From contig JAQGBZ010000334.1 of assembly GCA_034687125.1 (NCBI GenBank), positions 1-64,000 of the forward strand: DNA of 64,000 bases, read 5' to 3'. Positions 25,227 to 38,194 of this stretch are shown piece after piece (positions within the stretch are counted from its first letter, which is position 1; the number at the start of each line of letters is the position of its first letter). This DNA comes from Neelides folsomi (Eukaryota; Arthropoda; Collembola; Neelipleona; Neelidae). A program made the position numbers and the translations under genes. Under the pieces are notes generated by a model that was not told the origin of the DNA, searched no databases, and saw only the letters and a program-made list of their open reading frames with translations.

Positions 25227-27764
25227 TTAATCGTTGGAATCTGAAAATACAGTTGAGTCTGATTGTGCTTCTTCTTGTTCATTGTTATTTATTAAAAGAG
25301 GCCGATCGTTATTTTTTGTTGAAGGTCGACCAAGTTGGAATGTTCGTTTCTTAGGATGAAACTCAGTCAAATGTCCTTTAAGCCTTAGTAGATTTGCTAC
25401 AAATTAAATAATAATTACAGAAATGAATATTTACCTACAATACGTTAATTAATTTTAATATATTTATATAATTTATCAATATGTAGAGAAATATTCAAAG
25501 TTAAAAGTATCTTAAATGTCAACTCACGGAAAACTTCGTCGCATTTTTCGCACTTGAAAGATTTATTTAAGATCTTAAGTGAACTTTCATGAATTTCCTC
25601 ATGGAAGGTGAAATCTTCCAATGAGTGAAATCCAGTTTTACAAAATTGACAAAAGAATTTCTTCTTCTTTTCATGACATTCAAGATGATACGCGAGTTTT
25701 TCTTTTAAAACTTTCCTCTTACATAAATCGCACTTTATGAAATCCTCTTCTGATCCGTGTTGATGAATCCGATGGAAATTTAGCGTGCATCTAAGAGAAA
25801 AACTTTTGCCACACAACTCACAGTAAAATCTTTCAACTATTGGATTCTCATGAGTTTTGATGTGCAAACGGCAATTGCTCATTGTTGCATATCCTTTTGA
25901 GCAGATTGGGCAAATGAAACATTGGTCAATTCCTTCATGAACTTTCTTAACATGGCCGCTGAACACGAGATCTTCAAAAGCCCAAAATTTGCAATTTTCA
26001 AATTGACAGAATTTTTTCGTCCTCTTTTTATTGTTTTCGCTAGAAATTATTCTTCTTCTTTTCGGTTGTTCATTTAACATCGGTATATTTCTGGCAACTT
26101 TATCTGACTCAATGTGAGGAATTAACAAACCGGAATTTAAAATTCGGGCTTCGATTTCTTCACGGGTTAATAAACAAATCCATACTCCGCTTTCCTTTAT
26201 AAATGTTAATTTCGATTTGAATTGGTTGTTTTGAATTATTAAATTTGGGTTTGGATTAATAAGTTAAATGATTAAAGCATGTGTTTATTTTAATCATTAG
26301 ATATTTATTCTTACCTGCTTAAATCCTAAATATTTATTATTAATGTTTCTGAATGATGTTCCGCTCAATTCCAACACTTTGGCCGTTGTGTTTAAACTCA
26401 TAGTTGGATTGTCTTCTAATAACTTTTTAATTTTCATAATTAATTCATAAGATGTCACCGTTTTGGGCCTTCCTGACCTTTTCTTGTCTCCAACCTCTTT
26501 CTCACCACTTCGAAATCTTTTGAACCAATTCCGAATTGATTTTTTTGAAATCACTTGAGAAAACTGCTCGGCTAATTTGATATTAATTTGTTTGAGATTG
26601 ATAGCGCTATTTTCCTTTAGAAGATTTTTGATAAAAGCTCTTTGCTCCTGTTTTTGTTCACCTAAAATACATTAAAAACTTATTTAAAAGAATGGAGTTT
26701 TTGAGTAATTTAGTTATATAAAAGTAATATTTATGAGCTATACTTATATTTATATGATATGTTGAAATTAACATTAAAATTTTAGTTACACGAACAAGAC
26801 TGTTTAGATCGGGGTGCTGTGGTTGACTTAGGGGGTTTCGAAATTAAATTCTTTTTCTTTCTTTTTAAACACGGCTTTTGACGAGGTTTGGATTCAGATG
26901 TTTTGTCCGGTAATTTAATCACAATAGGAGGCTTTTTTGAACTTCTTAGTCTTGATTTTCTTGTATTTATTTTTTCATCTTTAGTTTGTTCGTTATTTGC
27001 AGCAACTTCTAGATTCTCACATCTGGATCCCAAAGTAAAAATAAATGAAATGAAATGAAATGAAATTGGAATTATGTGATTAATACAAGGTTATTAAAAA
27101 TTGACAATAAGATCTTACGCATAGGAAAGCGGTGATGAAATTGACGATTGGAATTGATCATATAAGTCGTATTCAACTTTTCCTATCCCATTGTAATCAG
27201 CGTAATTCTCCTCATCGGGGAATTGGAAATGTTTAAGAAGTAGATAATTTTTATTTCTCTTTGTTCCATCTTCACAATCACCATTACTAATCGTAAGATC
27301 TATTAAAAAATAAGCAATGCTATCAAAATCATTTATTAATATAATAAGAAAAATACAATGTAAAATAAATTATATTAAATAATATAACTACTTTAGAAAA
27401 TATAGATTGAAGAGTTATATGAAAGTATACATAGTTGGTAGTAATTACCTTCACAAAGGGCGTTTCGAATGTAAGAGTTGGAAATTTCCATCTTCACTCC
27501 ATTGACAACCCTTTGATTTAAAGCTGAACTTTGACTTGAAAATAAAAGTTGTTCAAGCTCCTTTTTAATCTTCATTATTTGAAGAATTGAGGAAGACACA
27601 GTTTCAAGTTTAGATAAACAACCTTTGCAAAATGAGCTTTCGCATACTTCTGGAATTCGAGATTCGGGGAGATTGAAAAGATAGCAAAAATAATGACACA
27701 ATTCGATTTCATTAGAATTAATTGGTGCAGATGAATTTTCGTCGAAACAAATCAGACACTCCAT
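25227..27764 (-). CDS. ZAD - mariner-type HTH - six C2H2 fingers, array member D
   Basis: Exons 27764-27449, 27299-27119, 27022-26790, 26661-26315, 26194-25528 and 25396-25227 give 637 residues, the longest and most divergent copy. The ZAD has CLIC and CKGC. Exon 2 resembles that of member A (CEDGTKRNKNYLLLKHFQ), so A and D share one linker type, B and C the other. The HTH exon reads SIRNWFKRFRSGEKEVGDKK, RSGRPKTV and LLEDNP, and ends LGFKQ, still mariner-like. The six fingers are kept, with a first C-x4-C finger and a last finger split by the intron (FKCEKCDEVF, PNLLRLKGHLTEFH). The acidic tail is shorter. It lies at the upstream edge of the array, head-to-tail with the others. Confidence 0.87.
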
Positions 27765-28140
27765 TTCAAATGAGTTAAATCTAAATTAGCTAATTGAGTG
27801 TAAAATATTCTAGGCTTTTTAAATTTAAGTTTTATTTATTTATTATTCATTTAAGAAGGGGAATTCAAATTCTCAAAATCATTTTCTTCATATTTATCAA
27901 TTTATAGTTCCAATGTCTCAAACCGCCCAAGTTATAGTTGAAACGTGCATTTAAAAAAGAAAACCCCTTTTCAATCCAGTCATTTATTTATAATTAATTA
28001 CTGATTTTGATTACATTAATATTATTTAACAGTAGCTAATAAAATTTAAAATGCTAATATTGTTTAAATAGTGATTAATAATGAATAATGAAATTATCCA
28101 AAATAAAGTGATTAAATCTTAAAATGTCAAATTATATTTT

Positions 28141-30612
<2,472 letters not shown>

Positions 30613-31185
30613 CGTTAGTAGATGTTTCAAAAAAATCTGAAATCTAACTTAAAACAAAACAAATGCCATATATTTAAATGTAATATGTACTAGGTATTAA
30701 ATAGCCTATATTAGTATGAATATGTTATGTTTTATGTTTATTGTTAGTGCAAGGAATTTTGTATAAATATACTGATATATATATGTATATACTGATATAT
30801 AATTGATTGTATTATAGTTTTACAATATATTTATTATTATTTTTTATAGAATTATCAAATGATTTTACTTATTAATTTAGCTTTGCATTAAAGACTGTAA
30901 TACTGTAAATCTTATTTGGTTCGAACATTATCATACAAATAATGAGTTCTAATTATAAACAATATTAGTTAAGTCAGTCTACCATTCATCATCAATTATT
31001 CATATAAATTGAACAGGGATTATATAGATACTATGTAAATATAAATGCTTTAAATATGTAGTACATAGTGCTCTAGATTAATTAGTAAAAGTAATGATAG
31101 GCCCACTCGGTAAGTCATAGAAGTAAATGGGAATTTGTATAAAGTTAGGCGCTCTCAATGCTGCTATGAAGGATTTATATTTATA

Positions 31186-31323
31186 CTTTTCCGGCCCATA
31201 TTTCCGGCAACTGCCGTAACGGCAATTGCCGTCTCATTACAAGAATACAAATTACGGCAACGCCCAATTTTAGGCAGTTGCCGTAAAGGCAGTTGCCGAA
31301 ATTTGCCTGAAATACGGCAAAAG
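31186..31323. repeat. small TA-flanked element made of GGCAACTGCCG-type palindromes
   Basis: The ends CTTTTCCGGCC and (reversed) CTTTTGCCGTA are inverted, and TA flanks both sides, as in mariner-type miniature elements. Inside are about five GC-rich near-palindromes such as CGGCAATTGCCG and GGCAGTTGCCG, which also pair with each other. It is far richer in G and C than its surroundings. Confidence 0.65.
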
Positions 31324-31359
31324 TAAAACTCAGCCTTCTTTTACACTCTTTTATTGAAC

Positions 31360-31690
31360 AACAAATAATAAAACGAATTAAGTTATAAATGTAAATGTTT
31401 TAAACAAGACGCTCATTTAAGATTCCATTCAGGTGAAAAACCATTTAATTGTGATGTATGTGGAAAGAAACTTAATCATGTCTTTTGACTACTTATGAGA
31501 TCGCATACAATTGAAAGGCTGAAAAACCTTATTCCAGCATTTACTGTGGGAGTTTATTTAGATCAAATAGCCATTTAAACACCCATTTCAGAACTCATAC
31601 AAAAGAAAAGCCATATAAATGTCAATTTTGTCCCGCAAGTTATTCTCAGCCATCTCAAGTAAAATATCATATGAAAGTCTCAAGTCCAAA
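31360..31690 (+). pseudogene. C2H2 zinc-finger relic
   Basis: Successive finger fragments are readable (HLRFHSGEKPFNCDVCGKK, TKEKPYKCQFCPASYSQPS), but the frame is broken by a stop and shifts. It shares wording with the relic at 45.4-47.5 kb (AAACAAGA-GCTCATTTAAG), so both derive from one ordinary linker-type (TGEKP) finger family. That family is distinct from the ZAD array. Confidence 0.75.
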
Positions 31691-32394
31691 ATGTGGATTA
31701 AAATATTTAGCAAATTTATTTAAAAGTTTAACGGAATTATTTAATAATTGTGAGTTATTAATAGAAATCAATTATAAAAATTATTGAATTTCATTATTTG
31801 AATTGCAAAGATTAATTTTTAAACATTCGTATAGATATGTTGGATTATATTATTATTTCACAATTAACAGTGCTGGCAATTGTTAATTGTCTTCGAATCC
31901 TAAAGTAATGAGAATGATTAAGTGACGCCCAATCCAGATGAATACAATGCCTTTTTTCATACAGGCTCAATAAAATAAATCTTTAATTAATGAAGCTACA
32001 TATGGATATAACCTCATAACTATTGGTGTAAATAAACACCGATAATAAATCCTCATCTGCTCAAATCAACTGCAACTAACACAAAATATGAAATCATTAT
32101 CGAAAAATACATTTTTATTTATTGAACTACAATTTATTAAAATATTTTTTTTCGTATTGGTTGGTATATAGGTTTAAGCTGATGGTGATTGAAGATTAAT
32201 GATGAAAAACATAAACTTGCGAGAACTCTATGCCAATAATAAATCTATAATCGATAAGAAAGCCAGGGTTAATGCTTTTTTCATTTCCGTTTGTTTTCAT
32301 ATACATATTTACATGCTAGAAAATGTAGCTCTTTAATATACAAATGAGAAAATGTTAACAATGTATCATAGTCAATGTCCAGATAATGGGGTAA

Positions 32395-32612
32395 AAACGG
32401 GAAATCATTGCCGGAAAACAGGCCACTATTCTGGCAACTGTTGCCACAAAACGGGCAATGTTGCCACAATCGGGCAACGTAGCCCGAAACGGGCACCTTG
32501 CCGGAATGAATTTTAACAACTGGCAATAGTTGCCCGAAATGAAATGGGTTGTTGTTGGGTCAAGGTAAAGAAAACGGGGCGAAAACGGGCAACCATTGCC
32601 CGAAAACGCGTA
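32395..32612. repeat. GC-rich island of repeated GGGCAA...TTGCCC palindromes
   Basis: At least six short inverted pairs occur in about 210 bases, for example GGCAACTGTTGCC, CGGGCAACGTAGCCCG, TGGCAATAGTTGCCCG and CGGGCAACCATTGCCCG. The outer limits are not clear. The open frames on the minus strand across it are by-products of base composition. Confidence 0.6.
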
Positions 32613-33343
32613 GTGTAATTTCATGAAATATATTTGCTTACTTATTATATATGGGAGCTTTTAATCAAAAACCATTTATGGTAAAAATGAAATTTTGAAT
32701 TTTGAGTTTCCAGAGATTTTCGAAATTATATTTAGTAATGTTATGTAGTAATTTAGTAATTTAGTAATATACAAAATTCGATTTTTAAAATGTTATTTAT
32801 TTATTTGATTATCAGAACGTCAGAATGAATTATGTGGATTGTAAATTGTGTTTACTTTATCTCTTATTGTAAAAGACATTCTCAATCTCAATTATGGTGA
32901 CATTTTGATAATCCCTGAAATAGATAAATTCAAATGATATTTGTGTAGTGAAATATTTATAAAAACTTTATTCAATAAGGGATTGTTGATTTTCAATTAG
33001 GAAACACTTATTGGAAAACTGCATATAGTGTGCAACATGAATAATTTCAATTTTCAACAAATATAGAAACATCGTTTTACTCTAGGAGTATATACTTAAT
33101 TTATATAATTAACTTTAAGTATAATACTTATATAAATTGTGAAATATATTATGGCTTCTTAATACACAATTTATATTCAAACATTTTATCATTAAATTAA
33201 AGTCAGTTAACTTAAAAGTATAACATATTTAATGTCAAGATTTTACTTTTTACTGATTGAAACATGTACAAATATTATAATAGATGATCATATACGTAAT
33301 TAAAATATTTACAATGAAAATTACACATTGAATTAAAAACGGA

Positions 33344-36329
33344 ATGAAATTAACATTATTGGTATTTTCATATCTCGCTATCTTGATTGGTTCTAATAGC
33401 GAAAGCGAAAAAACAATTACCAACATTTTGAATTTTGTCAACACACGATGGAAGAAAAACATTGATTTTATTTTAATTGACTCAAATGATTCTCTCGTTC
33501 CTGAACAAGTTAATGGTAAATTATGAAAAATCTAAATCATTTTATTTAAAATTCCAAAATCTATTATGAAATAGGTAATAATTGAGATAAAATTTACTAT
33601 TTACTAGTAACTAAAATTAGTAATAAATTAAATTTCTCTATATTTTTCTCAATCTACGTATATAATTTATTTAATTTTTTGCCGTCGCTTTTCAGAATTC
33701 AATATATTTCAGATATTTTTCAATTTTGAAAATGAGGCGAGCAATAATTTTACAAAATTACTTTTGCTCTCAAACAGCGAAAGAATAAAAAATGAAATTG
33801 GGTTTATTTTGAACATTGAAGAAAATTTACTTCCAATCACAATGCAATTGGTTAGTTTAAATAAATATAAATGTCATCCCTTATAAAAGTAAAAAATTAT
33901 TAAAATAAATTTCAAAATACTTTAATTGAATTTAGATATCACAAGTGATTGTAAACGTTAGAAATAAACCACGAACCTCAACAAGTCCAATGTTTTTTAT
34001 AATTATCAATTCAAACATTGAAAGTCTGGATTTTTATTTTTCTAATGTTTCATCTGTAGAACTAGGATTATTATGTGATGTTTACATCGCCCCGATCCCC
34101 AATCAACCCCAAAGCAATAATTCCATGTCTGAACTCACCTTGTATGAAATATACTCCTATAGATCCACCGTGAAGATTAAGTTAATCAAAGATGAAAATT
34201 TTGGAAGCAAATGGAATCGTTGGGATGTTGTAGAAGGAAGAAAAATTAGAGCAACCGCTCCAGTAATTTCTTCCTACATATTCAAAATTTAATAATTTTA
34301 AATAATTTTAATAGTAAAATTCATGATTATGATCTCATTAAATTGTTTTTATCTAGGAAGGAAATTTAACTCAGGGAGAAGTTCAATTCGGACAAATAAA
34401 CGGAGTTTTGTATTTCAAAGACGGATTCGGTGTTCAAGTTTACAAAGGCTTGGAATCAGCTTTCAATTTCGAGTAATTACTAATAAATTTAATGCTTGTG
34501 TGAAAAAGTCAAAGTGTGTTAATTGACCCGTTACTAATTGATGAACTCATTAAATGGATCGAATGGGCGAGATTTAATTGTTTGATTGAACAGAACGATT
34601 GCAATTCCTACCAACGACTGGGCTACTCAATTTTCCAATGGGACTTGGCGTGGAATGGCCAAAGAAGTGCTGGAAGGGAGAGCTGACATCAGTTTAGCAA
34701 AAACAAGCATTTTACCATATCGAATGGATGCTTTGTTTTATCTCACTCCCATTCATGCTCAAGGGTATTTAAAACTGCTAATTGTTTACTTTATTACCTT
34801 TAATTGCCACCATGCTATGGAATTTGGAAGTGTTTATTAAAATTAAATTGATAAAGTTCTTATTTGGATTTTATAGTGTTTTAGCATTTTTTCATCAACC
34901 GCCTGTGAATTCAGTTCGAAATATTTTCTTTATTCCTTTCTCTATCGACATGTGGATCAGTTTGATGGTTATGTGGGGAATAATTGGAATTAGTTCCGTT
35001 GTTATCTCTTGCTTTAAAAAATCACCATTTTTAAAAATTGATGAAGATTTTTTTGATGAAGGAACTTTTTGGATTTTGAGCCCAATTTGTCAACATGGTC
35101 AATTTTCAAAATAAGGAAAATAATAAAATAATATTTGGATGACATTCATGGCTTTTTCAATGACATTTTTATTGGGTTGCAGGCTGGTGCATCATACCGA
35201 AATCTCCAGTTTTAAGAATTATTTTTATCGTTTCTTATCTTATGGGACTCATCACTTTCGTGGCATATTCAGCAGAATTAGTTTCTGCTTTTTCAGTCCA
35301 AGTGTTTCCAATAAAGTCATTAGAGGATTTGGTCAATTCTGCCATGTTCCTTTTTGTAGATTCTGGGAATTCGGGAGCGAAACTCATTGCTAAAGTAAGT
35401 AAAGTTAAATTCTGTAACAAAGATGAAATTATAATAAAAAGCTGACAATGAAATTAACATTAATTTGATCTCAAAATATTTTCATTGCAATTATCTTTAT
35501 TTCGCCTTTTATAAAATAATTATTTTAAATTAATGTTAAAATATTTAAAAACGCTTATACTTTATTTCACAAACAAAATGCTGAAAAGTTGGCGGAAAAA
35601 ATTTACATGTATTTGTTATGGAAATTTTTTCCGCGAACTTTGAACTCGGCACTTTTGTTTGTGAAATAGAGTAGAGTTATTGCAAATGAAATTTTTAAAT
35701 AAAATACAGTTGGGTGCAAATGATTCCAATGTGGTTTCCAAAACCATTCAAATGATGGAAGCGAAACTCTCCGATGACTCCTTCATTCCTGTGGAACGAG
35801 GCGGAGAAATGTTATTTAGAGAAAATAAAATTAGCATGGCTCTTTTGACTCAACCAGATGTTTTTTACACAACTTTAAGAGGGAAATTCCTTAAAGTGGA
35901 TGATGAACTTTGTCAAATTAGTCTCGTCCCTGTGACAAAAACTCCATTTAGAAATGGACTTTTTATCAAGAAAAACTCAGATTTTAAAGAATTGTTTAAT
36001 GTGAAGTAAGTTAAATAACTAACACTGCCCACTATTAATATTTGACATTTTAATTATTCTTTCATTTTTCATTTTATTTAAGATTAAACTCAATGTTTGA
36101 ATCCGGTTTAATGAAGAGATTTGTTAAATTGTATGAGGGAACTTACATTCCAGTTTGCGACAAATTGGGGAAAAACAACGATTTTGCCAAACTTGAATTC
36201 AGTGATATTTTCTCTATTTATCTTTTTACAATTTCTGGATTTATTTTTGCCTTTATTCTTCTCATTTGTGAAATTTTATTTTCGATGATCAATAATTATT
36301 CTTTTAATTGTAATGTAATATCAAATTGA
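33344..36329 (+). CDS. ionotropic receptor, nine exons
   Basis: Exons 33344-33515, 33696-33850, 33936-34262, 34357-34472, 34594-34764, 34877-35097, 35183-35394, 35710-36005 and 36083-36329 sum to 1917 nt (638 residues) with matching phases. It has a signal peptide; the S1 half of the ligand-binding domain with YKGLESAFNF and RADISLAKTS; a first membrane segment (about 331-353, DMWISLMVMWGIIGISSVVI); and CQHGWCIIPKSP leading into the pore and third segment with FVAYSAELVSAFS, the IR version of the SYTANL motif. The S2 half has LLTQPDVFYTT, and a last membrane segment lies near the C-terminus (about 598-622). The canonical glutamate-binding Arg is not obvious, as in most divergent IRs. A membrane chemoreceptor channel is expected. 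A small foldback element sits in intron 7. Confidence 0.85.
35568..35674. repeat. TA-flanked foldback element in receptor intron 7
   Basis: Arms of about 45 bp starting CTTTATTTCACAAAC and its reverse complement surround TACATGTATTTGTTATGG. The core and inner arm (GGAAAAAATTTAYATGYATTT) match the element at 37217-37340, so both belong to one family. It is non-coding and within the intron between exons 7 and 8. Confidence 0.7.
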
Positions 36330-36564
36330 ATTAAAAATGTTTATTCATCTATTAATTATCTGTAAGTTTAATTACATATACAGATTGTGTTTTTGAAATA
36401 CTTAATACAACGATCCTTTAATATTTACAATTCTAAAGTCAGTGGAATAAACAATGATTATTGTTCGAGATAAATTATTATTTAAGAGTTTATTTGAAAA
36501 AAAATGTCAAAAATTTTATAAAATATTTTTATTGGATTTTCGAAAGATTAAATGTGATAGAAAG

Positions 36565-37943
36565 TCAATTATGAATTTGTAAAGCTCGAGCTTCTTTTTC
36601 TCCAACCTTGTATTTTGTTTCAAATGGAATCATAACATTCTCTTCAGATCGTGAAGTAATAAAAGACTTGACCGCTTTCAAATACACAGTGGTTTGAAAA
36701 GAGGCATCCAAAATGCTAAAATTTGAAAAATGTCTTAGGGCCTCATTCCTGAGGTAAAGAATCAAATTGTTTGATTCAACATTTGATCCAAAAATGTCTT
36801 TTCCCTTTTCCCAACCAAACCCTGCTTCTCTCTTCTCTGAGGGTTCATAATTCCCTTGGATGGCTTTGACCAAAAGTTCATCGAATGTTTCTCGTGCGAC
36901 CGTCAAGGCCAAAATCGACTCACTGTCTTCGCGTTTTCCCCAAGCTCGAACGGCTGAAGTGAAAGAAGTCCTCAGCTCTAATATTTTACCCAACTGTAAT
37001 CAACAAAACAAAAAAATATAATAAAATCTCAATTACAAATATTAACAATTAATAATCAATTAATAATATTATTATTATCATTTCACTTCTTGAAGGTTCT
37101 CAATAAAAAGGTTGGGGCAATAATGAACATTTTGTGTCGTTATCTATTATGAATCTATTGAAACATAGTAATTCTAATTGGTTTCTTGGTTATACCATAG
37201 AGGGACATTTCTAAATTGTACCCCATTTTTTAACCAATGTGCTGAGTTCAAAGTTCCCAGAAAAAATTTATATGCATTTCTTATGGAAATTTATTTCCGG
37301 GAACTTTGAATTCAGCACATTGGTTAAAAAATAGGGTCTAAAGATGCCACTTGCCTGGAACGTTCCCATGCCAGAAAAATGGTTCCCGGGAACGCTGGTG
37401 GGAACACATGTATGGGAATACGTTCCCAGGAGCGTTCCCGGGAACATCTATATAGGAATATGCGTTCCCGGGAATATTCCTATGTGAGAGCGTTCCCGGG
37501 AATTAGGCAACCACCGTATAGCCCCTTCCCATGATCGAATTCATATCATACACTGCAGTGTACAGTGTAATTAAAATTTTAGTTAATTAATAGGTATACT
37601 TTTTAATTAAATACACCTTTTTACTAAATTTTAATTCAATTATTTAAAAGAAGAAAATAATTATACCTTTTGATGATTATGGGTTTTAAGAAAATGAGGC
37701 TGAAAGGCTTGGGCAAAATAAGCAACACTTGATCTACAATGTGTGTATAAAACCTATGGAATTATAAGAAATATGTTAATTCAATAATTCTAATCAATTT
37801 ATTAGCTTACTATATATTATAGTATTTAATAATTAGCTTACTATTGTTTCTCGATCAAATGAGCCATAAATCTGATTTCCACTCCTTCCTCGTTTATTTG
37901 ATGGTTCGTTAAAACGAACAAAAGTTAATTTTAAGTTGGTCAT
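36565..37943 (-). CDS. unrecognised 205-residue intracellular-type protein
   Basis: Three exons (37943-37842, 37753-37667, 36993-36565) join in phase. The protein has no signal peptide or membrane segment. It begins MTNLKLTFVRFNEPSNKRG. The second half is charged and predicted mostly helical by eye (ESILALTVARETFDELLVK, NLILYLRNEALRHFSNF, FQTTVYLKAVKSFITSR) with a final EKEARALQIHN. I do not recognise a family or motif. The gene lies convergent with the receptor and divergent from the RPB11-like gene, about 250 bases separating the two starts. The single long coding exon and good splice sites argue for a real gene. Confidence 0.6.
37217..37340. repeat. TA-flanked foldback element, second copy
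   Basis: Near-perfect inverted arms of about 45 bp start with CCCCATTTTTTAACC and end with GGTTAAAAAATAGGG around TTTATATGCATTTCTTATGG. The core matches the copy in the receptor intron at 35568-35674. TA dinucleotides flank both ends. It lies in the first intron region of the minus-strand unknown gene. Confidence 0.7.
37354..37504. repeat. GC-rich element of repeated GTTCCCGGGAAC palindromes
   Basis: GTTCCCGGGAAC and close variants (GGAACGTTCC, GTTCCCGGGAAT, GTTCCCAGGAGC) recur about seven times in 150 bases. The outer ends are TTGCCT and AGGCAA with CCAC on both sides, possibly a short target duplication. It is non-coding and immediately next to the foldback element at 37217-37340. Confidence 0.65.
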
Positions 37944-38194
37944 TGAATTTGAATTTACTTTTTAATATTTGACAATATTGTTAAATGTTGAATTAGAATT
38001 TTTATTAAATTCTAATATCTTTGTTAAATTAATTTTTGAAAATCGACAATGTAATGAAAAGGGATTTTAAATATGATGTTCAACGGCTTTCCAAAGAAAG
38101 AGTGATGAAGGAGAATTTCCTTCCTTTATTTTCATCCGTTCAAATCTCGTTAGATCTAAATCTCTGATCGATTAACCTGAACGGATTTTCATTC

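Larger units (their letters stand above)
30613..33343. other. intergenic with palindromic islands and a zinc-finger relic
   Basis: About 2.7 kb without an intact gene. It holds a TA-flanked palindromic element at 31186-31323, a C2H2 relic at about 31360-31690 and a palindrome-rich island at about 32395-32612. These are listed separately. The remainder is plain AT-rich sequence. Confidence 0.5.

Noticed and set aside
15542-27764. Array read as intact mariner transposons with nearby zinc-finger genes
   Set aside because: The HTH exons have no catalytic domain and no inverted ends, and their splice phases fit the ZAD and finger exons in all four copies.
30613-30630. Six-residue longer N-terminus of the altered esterase
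   Set aside because: The upstream codon is TTG, not ATG; the first ATG after the initiator is at 30612.
31135-32624. Short open frames across the GC-rich palindromic islands
   Set aside because: They arise from the repeated GC-rich palindromes, lacking any domain or splice context.
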